Shown piece after piece: positions 1 to 12,540 of a stretch of DNA of 64,000 bases; position 1 is the stretch's first letter; each line of letters begins with the position of its first letter. The stretch comes from Camillea tinctor (Eukaryota > Ascomycota > Sordariomycetes > Xylariales > Xylariaceae): NCBI GenBank assembly GCA_022578605.1, contig MU394080.1, positions 372,001 through 436,000 of the forward strand, in the 5' to 3' direction. Below the pieces are notes generated by a model. That model had not been told where the DNA came from. It saw only the letters and a program-made list of their open reading frames with translations, and ran no database searches. Both the position numbers and the translations under genes were made by a program.

Positions 1-648
1 CGACAACCTCAGGTTCTGATGAAGTCAATTTCAAACTTCTTACATTAAATAACGTGCGTTCACTGTGTGCACTCATTCTAAATGAAAGCAGAGAAAGAAA
101 ACTAATAGCGGCGTATCACCGGCCTGTCCGAACTAGATACCTAGACTAAGTCCATCCGCCGCACATATGCTAGAGAGTGAAAAATCTCATCCGACCTACA
201 TGCAGATCTTCACGAGGCCTGTAGATAGGAGTTCCTGACTACAGAGCTAGTTTGATATTCAGAATCGAGAACGTCGTGTTCCCAGTCTAGATTAGGTATC
301 GTCCTGGCTAGCCGCGTCAGGCACAGATAGATTGCATTTAGGGCGATGACTGAAGTACGCTGTGTCACAGCGCACTAGTACGATGCTTGACATGTACGAT
401 GTGTAGCTGTATATCTTTTCTCTCTCTTCCTTTTTACCCTGGACTAGGTACAGACCTAGTTCACACACTACCTAATCTCTCGGAATATACTACCAGTAGC
501 GCCTATGTTGTGGCTGGCCGTGGCCGGGGCCTAGAGTATTGTAGGCCTCGATATCTCGGGAATTTATAGATAAAATAGAGTCCAGCTTTCTGGCCGTGAT
601 GCTCTGTCTGTTTTCAGCTCCCAGCAACGGGCCAATAAACATGTTACT

Positions 649-650
<2 letters not shown>

Positions 651-681
<31 letters not shown>
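651..681. repeat. Poly(T) run, 31 nt
   Basis: An uninterrupted run of 31 T. It could be simple slippage or the poly(A) tail of an old minus-strand retroposed sequence. No flanking target-site duplication or element body is evident. Confidence 0.9.
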
Positions 682-684
<3 letters not shown>

Positions 685-3600
685 TCACTCACGTAGCACG
701 CTGTCTAGATTGTGGAATATGACAACACACGAACATGCTTACAGGAGGGGGTAAACTGTTGAGCGCTTCTTGTGTAATATTCGTCAGTACACATGACGAT
801 GTCTTAGATTTTTTTTTTTTCGTCTCGTTTTCTCGTATTATTAAGTCGGCCAAACTTTGTCCAACTTGAATTTGTTAAACGAGAGGGCTCGTGGCATTTC
901 ATTGGGCTGTCAACGGTGTTCTTTAAAAATTAGTGTCTCGGTACCTGTCTAATCTGTTTCAATATGTTAATGTTTAATAAAAAAAGTATTTTTTGCCCCT
1001 TGATACTGCTAATTGTAGACCTTACACACAATCGATGGATACACGGATTGGATTTGCCTTGGAACGGGCGCAAAGTCAGCACCTTATATTCACCAAGTGC
1101 TGCTGGCTTTCAATGGATTAGCACAAGTGAGGAACAAAAAATAAAAGTGGAACTGACAAGCTGGCGATTGCCAAAAGGGGCAGGTGGGTATTTTCTAAGT
1201 AGTTTACTACGCTAGTTAGTGTGCAAGCGAATCAGGAGTTGGGACCAGGGTCAAGGGTTCGTATCTGTTACTACTACAACAACTATCAATATTCGTAGTA
1301 CGTATAGGCTACATTAGTGGCGGTCCAGATGGCCCGTCTTACATCCTAAAAAGGCTCACATACCTATCTTACTCTTTCTTACTTGCAGTAAGTTGTGTGT
1401 AGGTTATGGGTGTGTGTATGTATGTATGTAGGTTATGCACTTACTGCACTGTTATCCTGCGGGAATCGGCCGTACGTGATTCGTAAAGATAGGGGCCAAA
1501 AAGCAGCCAGAAAGAAATAGAGGAATTATTACCTACCAGCGAGAACACGCACTGTTTTATCCTAACCCGGCCTATTAGATAAGAAGAGAAAGAGGGAGAA
1601 TACGCCCGAATGATCCCGTCTCCTGCAGGCCCAATCCTCAGACTATTTTGTACTATATGAACGCATATACGGTCTGTCTAGTGTTATCAGGCCTAAGCTG
1701 TGTTTCAAGCGCATATTACTAAAAAAAAAAAATTATGACCAGAAGGTATGCGTAGGATATTCACTAGGCGCACCACTATATATATATTAACTACCTAGGT
1801 AGATTGCTAGATCTAAGAGATCCCAGCGTCGAGCTGTCTCTTAGCCTAGCAGTAGGGACTGATTATAATAGTGAGCATTTTAGCGGCCGCTTTTGCACGT
1901 GGTGGTATCTTGAATTTTAATTAAGCCGGATGAGTTTATGAGAGCTAGTTGGGCCTGAATAGGTTCTAGTATACGAGTTCGGTCGGGACTACGCTGCCAG
2001 CACCATATAAATTCGACTTACTTACATTAGGTGTATAGATATCGCTCATTTAAATTTGCTTAACGTGACGAGTAATGCCCGTCGGAACTGGGAAGAGCTG
2101 CTAAAGACCTGTCACGACTTTAGTTAGTACCTAATTAAACCATTATAGACTATGGAGAATAGAGATGTAATACTATGTAGGCATATGTTTCCCCTCGCTT
2201 AGAGAGTGACTTGGATGATGTAAGGGGTATATATGAACAGTTGAAAACACAGGAAACTTAAATAGCGGGTTAATTACCGGGAGTGCCCGCATAGACATAC
2301 CTGTCGGTCGCAGTCCTCCATCTCGGCGACGGCTCGGAAAAGGGGAGGGAGGGGAGAGGATGAGCGACTAAAACACCATACAATTCCGACCCGGGACAAC
2401 AAATGCACCATCGTTCCATCTTATTAGCCCCTCATACATGTAAGCAGCCTTCGCTAATAGTTACTTAAAATATCTACCGTATAGTCTTGTATCGATTCGT
2501 TTGCTTATCCTCAATACTACATCGATGCCTGAAGCGATCGTTGTAGCTCCATCGTTTTTTCTTATTTATCTGCCCTATCTACCTACACATACTTGCACAT
2601 GCCTATATTTTGTCTAAACTAGCTAGTAAGTAAGTTGTTCGTAGTTGTAGATGATCGGATACCCGTGGTTCTGATGTTCTTGTTTCGGACCGTAGCCTGA
2701 TTCATAAGCCTAGGTGTATGATGCAAACGGTTTCCGAAACTACATGCAATGAGAATAGACACACGGTGTATCGCTCCCTCACTTTAATGTAGACCATGAG
2801 GAGGATCTTGGCTCGAAATACTAGTCTTAGCCAATGCCAACAACTAACATGAATACATATAGATGGCGTGCAGATATCGTCATCCCCAATCCATCGGGAC
2901 TCTGTGCAAACGCAACGCAATACACTACACTACACGACAATGCGGCGGAGGAATCCCATGTGCACGGACATTATGTACAATCATCCTCCGGGACCCCCGC
3001 GCCTTGCGGATCGCCCCGTATGTCGTAGATCCTTTTTTTGTATTCCATTATTTCATCATCTTTTCCTTTTCGTGAAAACCGTAGGATTTCCATTGGCCCT
3101 TAGGGCTGATACCGGGCCCTTGCTCTGCTGAAGTAGTTCATCTTTCTCCTATCTTGCTCTTCCCCATCATCATCGTCACCTCAACAAGTAGGTAAATAGC
3201 CTGGTATGTACAAACTTTTGTGTCCCCCTTCCTGATCATATACGCAATGGCCTGTGCCAAGGAAAAATAGTACTGCAATGTCTCATAGGTCGGGTCGTTA
3301 AGTCCGGCATCTTCCTCATATCGTTATCGTTTGATCTAAAGCCCACGCCATCTAGCAAAGTGCTGGGGCTTGATTGTATTCGCAACTTCTCACGGTGGGT
3401 CGACAGCCCGGGTTCGGGCCAAGCTTTCTCAGGCGGCCTTTCCAGTAGATGAATCAAGGTGGTTCTAGCCTTAGATGAACATGTGGGGACCGGGGGTGAG
3501 TCGCTCCTTATATTGAGTATAATTCAAAGGGAATATTGAGTCCGTTTGAAGTCAAGTATATTTCCCAGTTTCCCTACTGAGGAAAGCTAACCTACCCCCT

Positions 3601-6600
3601 TCCCCCGGAGGATCGAATAGTAATATCTTTAGTTTCCTAGAGGATCTAGTTTTGTCATGTCTCGATAATTACTTTTCTCGCCCCCCTATGTGGCATGCAT
3701 GTGGAGCTATCAGGTACACGCCATCTTAATCAAACTTCACCAAAGTGGCTCGGCTTGCATACTGACCGACCTATCTTGCCATGGCAGCAATAGGCATTTT
3801 AGAAGGAAGCATGATATTAATTTAGATCAGGAAGATATGCCTGGCAGCGTCGTAGTAATCGGATATTATAAATCACTACCGTTGTACACATCATATGTTC
3901 ACGAGGAATGTCTACCTTCGTTGAGAGAAGATAAATAATTTCATGACGGAATTATTGTAAGTTATGTCCGGGTAGAAGTTTCTTCTCGTCATGCGAGCTC
4001 TAGCTATTAATCCCTCGTCATGTTCCTTGTTCCACATAATCTGTTTTCTCATTGGCGAGCTCCTGATTATTGGACAAGGTGAGTAGACATTGTGCTGAAC
4101 CATAGTCCTACATACTTATAAAAGTGAAGTCTAAATACACTTTGTGTTAGTTAAATACGATTTTAAGATCTGTTATGTGGTGCGGTATGGGTCTAGTTTA
4201 ATAGTGACGTCCATGAATATACATCTCCGGAGCCCGAGGCCTGGGGATTGGGATTCGAAAACACCGGGAGGGTAGGTTATAACGAATTTCCTCGTATCAA
4301 GTCTCATCTTTCAATGTTCTCAAAACATTCTAGGCAAGAATCGTACGAGGCAGGCTTATAACCTTGACTAGACGACTCTAAGTTAGTGCATCGTGTGTCG
4401 GTATATAGCCTGTCACTTGATGTCTCGTACCACTTGGGGTCTAAACTTCGCCTCATCTCTGTTATAATTTCGACATAAATTTTCGGAACACCTTAACTAA
4501 TCTGTTTGACTCGGAAAAAGTTGCCGAGCACATACTATAAGGTCGGATTTGACAACATCTGTGTAAGGATCGAAGTGGATACGATGATGTAGAAGCTTAT
4601 CTAGAAAGCCATATTTTGGGAATCTCCCCCAATCGTCAGATAGTGGGGAGATCCGCCCTGCTGGGACGAGGATCATAGGTAACTATTCGTATAAGCCCCT
4701 TTTAAGATGGCTCCTCACTCGGCGCGATATTGCGGATACTGTAAATTCGAACAAAAAAGGCAAGCAATTGCTGTGCTGTGCCCTTTTATGTTGAGACGCT
4801 GCTCTGCATATTATTAGTTAGTAGGGAACAATTTGGCCCTCGGGACTCACTAGAGGAATAATGACTTATGAGATTTCATTCACTGGAAATCTGCTGGTGG
4901 TTCTAGAAGAATATCCCATTCGCAAGTCTCAGCCATCCCTCCGGGGCCCACCGGCGTAAGGAAGATGCCCCCGGCACCAGTGGCGGCGGCAGCAGCGGCA
5001 GAGACAGCGGCATTGCACGACTAGCGCAACGTCACCGAACCACAAGGCGCTTGTTTCCGGGGGCGTAATGTTTCAAGATGTGATACAAAGTCCAGGTGTG
5101 GCCATGTGCTAAGCTATGCCATGGCTAGCCAAGATTCCGCATCGTCCATCTCATGTACCTACCCTCCTAGATTCGCTTCTGATCAAAGCTCAGTCAGATA
5201 CATAGGACTGTGTCATGCTCGAGCTGGGTATATCGAAACCACCCCCAAAACCCAGGGCACTGGCTCCGGGGGGGGGGCCAATCGGTGCGTCTAAGGTGTT
5301 ACACCCGTAATTCCTAACGACGGGCAAGCTGTCAGTGAACGGCGTGGCATTACACGTTGATAGGAATCCTGTCCCCAACCCCGAAAGGCACTGCTGTGCG
5401 ACCGAACACGAGCTTTCGCTGTCGGTCCACGGCTTTTGTGACGCGACGCTGACTGCTTGGATCAGGGGAATGACAATTGGTGTAGTGAAGACCGAATCTA
5501 CCTAGGTTATATGCTACAAATAACACACATGTATCTTAGGCCATGGGCATGGAATACCCTAAGCTCGTTGAGAGGATGGAGTTGCTATAGTAAGGCAGAG
5601 GCTGAACCGGGGAGGGGTAGGAGAAGAGGGGGAGAGGGAATGGGGGCGAGGTACATTATGTTGCCTGTGGCAGTGTGTCCCAGTGTTAAGGTAAACTTGC
5701 AGCTCCCTGGTTCGACAATGGTCGACTATAGCTGATCTAGGCTGAGCAACTGGTAACTTCGCAGGGTTAACGTAAGAGCTATCTATGTCCTCTGCTATCT
5801 TTGGTACGAGATCGACTCTCCCCTATTTGGTACTTCGGCAATCTGAGGTAAGGGTGACCTTTTAGTTGCTAGCCAAGTAGCATGGAGAGTGTCACTTACG
5901 TGTACGGTAGCAGAAAAAAAAAAGAAGAAAGCATTGCGAGATCCATTTGTCTAGGCTTTAGGGGGAACTTAGTATCTTCGAAAGATCAGCGTTAAGCTAG
6001 GCACCCGAAGAAACTCAACTTCATGTCATCCCATTGCGTTGAGAGGAACAACAAGCGGGGAAGATCTGATTGAAGAAGTCCCCGACATAAAGCACACCCA
6101 TTACGCTGACGAACCCGTCGGACATTAGGAGTATTATTTTCAGCCCTGTAATGAAACGTCAAAATATTTGATTGGTTACTATGAAATTTAAATGGGTATT
6201 TCAAGCGAATGAGCCGCTCCGAATATATCTCTCATTGCATCGGAATAGTACATTGCAGATCCGCATTCAACATGAGCTGGTCAAATAAACAAGTACCGTG
6301 AAGACCGTCTATATTGAAATCATATCTAAAAAGGATAGAATCTAAAGTGAGATGTATGTAATGAGAAGGAATAGTTATCAAGTCCTAGCTCTGCAGCTCT
6401 CCTCTATAACCCAACTACGCCTAACCGATATGTTATACATGAATCAATACATTCGTACCATCCTAAAATCGTAGCGGCATGTCATCATCCTGGACAGAAA
6501 AAGAACAACACAGCCTCCATGGGCAATACCATTTTTGTTGTCTGACCTGCTCCGACTTCCTTCTATTCTAGTTTATAGATATATTTTCCGCGAGGAGAGA

Positions 6601-6831
6601 TGCTCTAGACCGTCTTTTTTTGTATGATAAGTGAACTCTTCAAAATGACATTCTAATTCTCGTAGAAAGGTCGTACCGCAAAAGAAAAGAAAAAGCCCAT
6701 GAGAGAAAGGAAAGAAGGAGTAAAAGAGAGAAAATGGAAGTAAGAGTAAAAGAGATCTATGTCTAGTTAGTCGTAATTCATAACTGACCGAGAAATGTTC
6801 GGTACACAACGAATTTAGATTGGGTGGAAAA

Positions 6832-6912
6832 TCATGAAACAAAAAAGGGGCAAAAAAAGGGGGGAAAAAAAAGGGGAAAAAAAAAAGAAGCTGGGAAATG
6901 AAAAAAAAGGTA
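6832..6912. repeat. Purine-only (A/G) tract
   Basis: A nearly pure A/G strand built from alternating runs of A and G. Its complement gives a spurious Phe/Pro-rich open frame on the minus strand. Mirror-like purine tracts of this kind can adopt triplex DNA, but no function is shown. Confidence 0.8.
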
Positions 6913-7220
6913 CAGAACCACTGGACCCGGTGTGTGAGTGGAGGGGTAAGGAAGCTATTCCAGCGGTTCCTGGATGCTGTGGAACCAAGCTGCAAGGCAT
7001 TATCGTCATCATCATTGCTGTAGAATGTTGTCGTGACGCCCAAGGAAGCTTATCTGGACATATTGTTTTTTTTTCTCCACGTCAGCCCTACCACCTTTTA
7101 GATCAGGTTCAGCTGAGCGTGTCGGCGATGACTGCCCGTCTCATTCCTGTCCTATCCAGACCGTCACCTCCGATGATGTCAGAATCTGCTTCACCCTCCT
7201 AAAAAAATTTCCTCGCCGAA

Positions 7221-8048
7221 TCAGAGGTTGCTTGTCGTCTTGAGGCTGCCATGGCTGCTGAGAAAGCGGGCCGCCAGGATCACCATCACCGACCGGATAG
7301 GTCGGGTGCACCGAAGCAGCGAGGGTCCCTCGGGCTCCTGAACTTGGTTGCTTGATCTCGTAACAACATCAGAAGCGTACGAGCGGCTCATCTCAGGCTG
7401 CCTCTCAATTCGAAAAGCATAGCCTTTGGTCTTGTTCAGAGTGACTAATGTTGGGGGTTTCATGGTACCCTTCCTCGAGATAGCTTGTCTTGGTAATGAT
7501 TTGCGCGGCTGTTTAGCGCGATGCTGGAGATGATTGTCGCCTTCTCTATCTTGGATGATGAGAGCCATATCATTATTGAAGACCCGTCGGGCGGTTTTCC
7601 TGAAGAATTGGGTAGTTGTGGCGTCAGGGTGCCTGCGAGGACTCGGAGGTGGCGTTGGCACGTCCGGTCGAGGACCGACGGGACCTGGCCGGTTAGGTCC
7701 AGGGGTAGGAGGTCGCGGAGGATGAGGGAAGACATGCGGTTTAGTTGGGGAAGTACCAGACTCCTGGGAGACGTTATTGTTCCTCGAGACTGAATAATGA
7801 GGGCTGGGGGGCGGAGTGGGCACTGGTGGTTGAGGAGGGATTGGGGGTGGCCGTGGTTGTGGGCCCGGAGTTGGTGGACGCGGATCTGGCAGATAAAGCG
7901 GATCGTCGTCCCTGGTCATAGTAAGCAAAGTGCTCACGGTTTGTTTACTCTGAAGATTGTCCAGACGAATCTTCCAAAGGCCTGGGTATATGCTTGGAAG
8001 CATGGATTCCCCCAGAGATGGACAGATGAGGGTTGGTGAACAGGTCAT
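7221..8048 (-). CDS. Hypothetical proline-rich protein (275 aa)
   Basis: I do not recognise this protein. It is the only long open frame in the first 11 kb. The middle third (about residues 48-145) is very proline-rich and carries two imperfect copies of a module that begins around RPPTPGP and ends at VPTPPPSP, separated by a Ser/Asn/Thr linker. The last 130 residues are basic and polar (FFRKTARRVF, then many Arg/Lys) with no membrane segment or signal peptide. A later Met at about residue 44, just before DDDPLYLPDPR, could be the true start. The frame coincides with a local GC-rich patch, which can keep frames open by chance, and the opposite strand is also partly open. It may be a low-complexity gene, one exon of a larger gene, or spurious. 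Confidence 0.35.
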   Translation of the reverse strand: MTCSPTLICPSLGESMLPSIYPGLWKIRLDNLQSKQTVSTLLTMTRDDDPLYLPDPRPPTPGPQPRPPPIPPQPPVPTPPPSPHYSVSRNNNVSQESGTSPTKPHVFPHPPRPPTPGPNRPGPVGPRPDVPTPPPSPRRHPDATTTQFFRKTARRVFNNDMALIIQDREGDNHLQHRAKQPRKSLPRQAISRKGTMKPPTLVTLNKTKGYAFRIERQPEMSRSYASDVVTRSSNQVQEPEGPSLLRCTRPIRSVMVILAARFLSSHGSLKTTSNL

Positions 8049-11000
8049 TCTTTTTATTTTGAGAGGAGCTTAATCCTTAAACCTTTTGTTTTATCTTGGG
8101 ATCGTTTGGTAGATCGTTGTGAATATCTAGAAAGTGTAGTGCGTGGGGTATAGCAAGAATAAACAGTCTGGATGAAGGGTATCTGGACGGCTGTTTTATA
8201 TGTTCCTCTAGGTATCAGATGGAAAGGCAGACATACCTACGGCGTGGGACCGATCACGACGGATTCGAGGAGATTACCATGTACCAAAAAAACTATAGAA
8301 TGAAGTACACATATTAGTCCTACTGGGTCGAAATAGCCACGTGCTGGGGGGGAAACGAAGCAAGTGAATGCCTCATCTTAGAGGGGGGCATATTCTTGGG
8401 ATTCAAACTGTGACTGGACAGCTGAACCTGCGCCTCAGTCTCGCAAGTCTGTCTTCGATAGCTTGCCAAAGAATTTCCTTTGACAAGACGGTGAGGTCAT
8501 GGAAACGCCTCGATGCGTGTCGAGGGCGAAGATGACACGATCCCGGCCCCCTCCTTACCCCCATCTTCCTCACGACCTTCACAGGGAGTAGCAGTCTCGA
8601 CAAGCACGGTCAAAGACTCATCCTTCGTATGAGTATCGAGGCCACGTGCTGTAGGTCATTTCACGGGGTTTCCAGAGATGACTACATACAATAGAGACAC
8701 GCACGCACACACACTTCCAAGGCTATAGTCGTCTAATATCAGTGTTGAATAAAGTTGCGGTGGACCTAGAACTTGGAGCGATCCTCGCCCGCCTTATGAG
8801 ACCTAAAAAGGATCGAAGCCCTTTCCGTTCGGCATTCAGTACCGACCGGCCATTGGTAGTCACCGCCTAATTGGGTCCGAAAATCTAATGTTGCAATATA
8901 AAACAAGACTTAGTCCAATCCATAACCTCTATCAAAGAATACGGTCTGATATACTTAATAAAGCCAAGCCTTAGTCGGGGGGAAGGTCTTCGCATTCTGC
9001 CCTGTCAGAAAAAAAACTTGGGGTCTATATCCCCAGATGATGACACACAGCGGCCACCTAACGACCCGTCATCCATAATTAACTCTAGAGAGCCGACGTA
9101 AAGTATTCAGGTGTAAGAGATCTCCGAGGTGCGGTTACACATGAGCTGTCGTGAGTACTCTTGTCCTACCTAGCCTCAACGGCGGCTGAGAACACAACTT
9201 CCAATCATGTCTGCATCGCGCTTAGCTTCGCAGGGGGAAGAGGGGGGGGGGGGGGGGGGGTTCACCAACACCTTTTAGTATAGCTCAGGGTAGCCATGTG
9301 TCGGCAAGCATGGAAAAGCCATTCCGCTGTAGAGAATGCCCTTCTGTAACAGGTACTCGGCTTGATTCAGAGGCTGCCACTACCGCAAGGAGCCGCACCT
9401 ATGGATCAGTACGATTCGATAACCTGTGCACCGCCGTTCCATCCATCAGCATCGATGTAACTCATCTCATCTCATGTTACCTAAAGCCCTATAGGGCTGG
9501 ACAGATCTAGGGAGAGGAAAAGTAATAAGGGAATCTTTGTGTTTCAAGAATTGGGGCTGATAAGCGACTATACGACTTACGCATGGATCATTCCCCGCCG
9601 AATGACCATTTTGCCAGTATGACATAACGTCTCTGTAGGCTCTCCATAGCCGTCCTTGGTTCTAAAAGGTCGGGAAACAGTCATGAGGCTCAAAATGCCG
9701 TTCAAGACGATAAGATAGTCGGTGGACGTTGTACGATGCTGCGCAAACCGGTTAGCCCTACTTGAAGTCGTCACCGTACATGTTGATGTAAACCGTACGT
9801 ACCATAACACCTTCGGTTTTTTTTGGAGAAAGGTCCAGATAATACACATTTAGTCCTCCAGGCAAAGCAATTCCCGAGCCGGGAACTTCATCTAACGCGA
9901 TAGTACCTCCGACGACCCAGTGTCAGTGTAGTACAGAGTCGCTTAGCAGCCTTACAGCCTGACAAGAAACCTCGACGTCATATAACCTATATGTCTTGTA
10001 TCACAGGCAACGAGAAGGTTACGCCGGGCCAGAGGTTCTCGGTGCTACTCACGATCCGTCGTTACCAGTTGCCATACGACTGTTGCTGGCGACACGTGCT
10101 CGTGCCAGTGAGCCCCCTAAGATGGGCTCTGGCTCCAGGATGTCGACGACAACTTCAACGACCGGTTCGGTGTGTAGTTCAGCCGCCCCCGACCTCTCGA
10201 GAGGGAAGTTCGCTGTGATGATACGCTTAGGGGCGGGCAGCGGTGGTAATGTCATGCTGCTGTTATTTCCCACAACAACCCGACTGGCGGGTTTGGTTGA
10301 TATGAGAAAAGTCGGAGGATGTTGTCAGTTTCCAACTTGTTGTGCTTGTGTAACCCACTTGAGCCGCTCAAGCCGACTGCAACCTCGACTTCTATACCCC
10401 GTGAGGCGTAGTACAAAAGTGAAATAGCCGCGCACACAACAGGTCATATGATCTGGGCAGTTCGCGCCGTATAGCACATAGTTATTGTGTGCTGACAAAT
10501 GAGTTGATTGATCAGCTCTGGGCCATATGGATCCCTCCCTAGTTGACTGTATACGGGATAGACCATCCTCGATGGATTCATGGCCCAGAAAAGAATCCTT
10601 CTTTCCTTCATTATCTGAAGATTACTTTGCCCGCCGTCAGGGTATGAAGGGGATGAAGAGTATGAAAGGACGTGATATAGATACTCGATCCCCTTAAGTG
10701 TCCGTGTGATGGTGTTAGAAACTACAATGTATTTACTTAATATCCCACTCCAGCTACCTCCTGAAATATTAGCGACCTAAAGAACGGTACTCTTGGCAGA
10801 TCGGGAATTACTATATCGAGACAAAAGACGAGATCACATACGAGTCCATACAGCTTTTACTCCTTTAGCACATTGTTCCACACTATGAAAGAACTCGGGT
10901 GTATGAAGTATTCCCCGGGCTGGCGGCCTTTTGCGGTCATAAATATCGAAATCGGTCTTTGAGTACTTATATTAAACTCGAATAAAGCCGGAACGATAGT

Positions 11001-11104
11001 CCATCCGTCTTGGGAATGGAACTTGCTATGTACCGTGGTTGGTACCCACCCCCTTCCCTAAACGCCTAACAAAATGCACTTTTGTTCTTCTCTTCTTCGG
11101 GGCT
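8049..11104. other. Intergenic, no supported gene
   Basis: Only short open frames (90-143 codons) occur, none with recognisable domains. Small minus-strand frames at 8403-8603 and 10049-10437 look slightly protein-like but have no coherent splice signals linking them. Contains a 19-nt G run. Confidence 0.5.
9242..9260. repeat. Poly(G) run, 19 nt
   Basis: An uninterrupted run of 19 G, prone to slippage and to sequencing error, and able to form G-quadruplexes. It lies outside any supported gene. Confidence 0.9.
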
Positions 11105-11901
11105 TCAACGGTGCCCCCTGCCGGCGCTGCGTGAGCGACTGCGACCTCGATAACTATCGTAACTCCGGCTGCGTCGACGGCCCTCGTAATCGTCGTAGCT
11201 ATCTCGTCTTCCACCCCGTCGTCTCGGAGGAGAACGCGACCTAGAATCATAAGAGTCGGAGGGACTACGATGACGGCGGGGAGGTGATCGAGAGCGCGAA
11301 TACGAACGGGGACGATAGGTGTCGAAATTGTCGCGAGCATTTCGCCCAAAGCGACCAGGGGATCGTGGTAGTCTTCCTCCATAACCAGCCCCTCTACCAC
11401 CTCCACCACCACCACCTCCACCACCTCCACCTCCTCCTCCGGCACCTCTACTTCTAAACCCGGGCGCAGGAACTCGGGGATCGATATTGGCGCCTCGGCT
11501 GGCAGTTGGAGGGGAGGGGGAGAACTTGCGTCGGGGTAGGACGATAGAAACATTGATGACAGCGCCGTCAAGCTGGGCCTCATGCATGCTAGAAATGGCA
11601 TTCTCGGCATCGGCTTCGTTTACATAGAGAATGTAGGCAGTTCCACGATTTGTGTTGACTGTGGATCAGTTAATTTATTGTGCTCGTCGGGGAGAAATGT
11701 ATATGGGTTAGGGAATAGGTACGTGTACGCACATTGCCTATTCAAGGGCAGATCTAGATCTCTGATAGGACCATATTGACCAAAGATTTCGCGTAGATGG
11801 TCTTCGTTGATGGTTTTAGTCAACTTCTCAACCACGATCTTTTTCGCAAGGGAGCCAGAGGCATTAGCGTTAGCATGTCTGTAATTTGGAGAGATAAAAA
11901 C

Positions 11902-11955
<54 letters not shown>

Positions 11956-12223
11956 AGAGGTGGGGGGAAGAGGTAAGTAGAATATGGGTGTATATGTGGG
12001 TTACCTTGGTGCTTCCTCTTAAAGGACTACGACTCTCACGATCGCGGCTCACGCTTCTAGTTTCGCTCCTATATCTACCATTTCGGCGAGGGGGTGGGGT
12101 GGCAGATGCTGATTTAGTAGGAGACCGTCGGCGCCTAACTGGAGTAGGTGATCGTGAATAGCGGGAGGGTGGTGTAGGAGATCTTGAATTGAGACGATCC
12201 CGTGAAGGCGACTGGTAATCCAT
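11105..12223 (-). CDS. RNPS1-like SR/RRM splicing factor
   Basis: Exons on the minus strand: 12223-12005, 11838-11733 and 11658-11105, giving 292 aa. Residues 1-73 are an RS-type region (repeated RSP/SRS, starting MDYQSPSRD). A single RRM follows (about 74-150), with RNP2 at IVVEKL and RNP1 at RGTAYILY. The helix segment HLREIFGQYGPI and the block MHEAQLDGAVINVSIVLP are typical of the RNPS1 family, which joins exon-junction/ASAP complexes and influences splicing and mRNA surveillance in the nucleus. The C-terminus has a run of about 15 Gly and then a second RS/RGG tail. Intron 1 (166 nt) holds a (CT)22 tract; its acceptor was chosen because GCTAACG lies 30 nt upstream and STK-IVVEKL restores the family alignment. 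Intron 2 is 74 nt. RNPS1-like is well supported; the orthologue name is not certain. Confidence 0.88.
11909..11952. repeat. (GA)22 microsatellite inside an intron
   Basis: A perfect 44-nt GA dinucleotide array. On the transcribed minus strand it is (TC/CT)22 within intron 1 of the RNPS1-like gene, upstream of both candidate acceptors, so it forms a very long polypyrimidine tract. Confidence 0.95.
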
Positions 12224-12540
12224 GATGGATGGTGAGATGTACCCAAATCCTATGGTAGAGATTCTCAAAGTCGGTGGCAAAAAAAAAGAAAGAAGGAAAT
12301 TCAAACAGACCGTATAATGTTGAGGGCCTTAGGCAGGAAAATGGGGGGAGAGAAGAGAGAGACGGGAGTTTATTTAGGTAGTGGTGTAAAAAATATATAT
12401 ATATATACTAGGTTAGGTAGTATGTATGTAACAAGGTAGAAATTGAAACATTGGGAAAGGACGGAATAGGAATAGGAATTGGGAACAAACGAAAACGCGG
12501 GCGCGCTGGTAGAGCAGCTGACAAAATTAGGTTAGGTGGA

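Larger units (their letters stand above)
1..7220. other. Gene-poor stretch, no supported gene
   Basis: I see no open frame here with a recognisable domain, codon pattern or consistent splice signals. The open frames are all under about 160 codons, and the longest (6573-7043, minus) is the translation of a purine-rich tract. The stretch holds a 31-nt T run, scattered ACCTAGGT palindromes (for example near 1793) and short G/A-rich patches near 2340, 5610 and 6840. It could be intergenic, heterochromatic or old decayed sequence; nothing directly shows a transposon. Confidence 0.55.

Noticed and set aside
6573..7043. 156-codon minus-strand ORF with Phe/Pro-rich stretch
   Set aside because: It is the translation of the A/G tract at 6832-6912 and has no domain; open by composition.
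11879..11881. CAG as the main acceptor of SR-factor intron 1
   Set aside because: It puts a stop codon three codons in; the AAG at 11839 gives the conserved RRM start. Kept only as a possible regulated alternative.
12505..12530. tRNA-like A-box (GCTGGTAGAGCAGCTGA)
   Set aside because: No B box (GGTTCGANNCC type) or acceptor-stem pairing follows within 80 nt.
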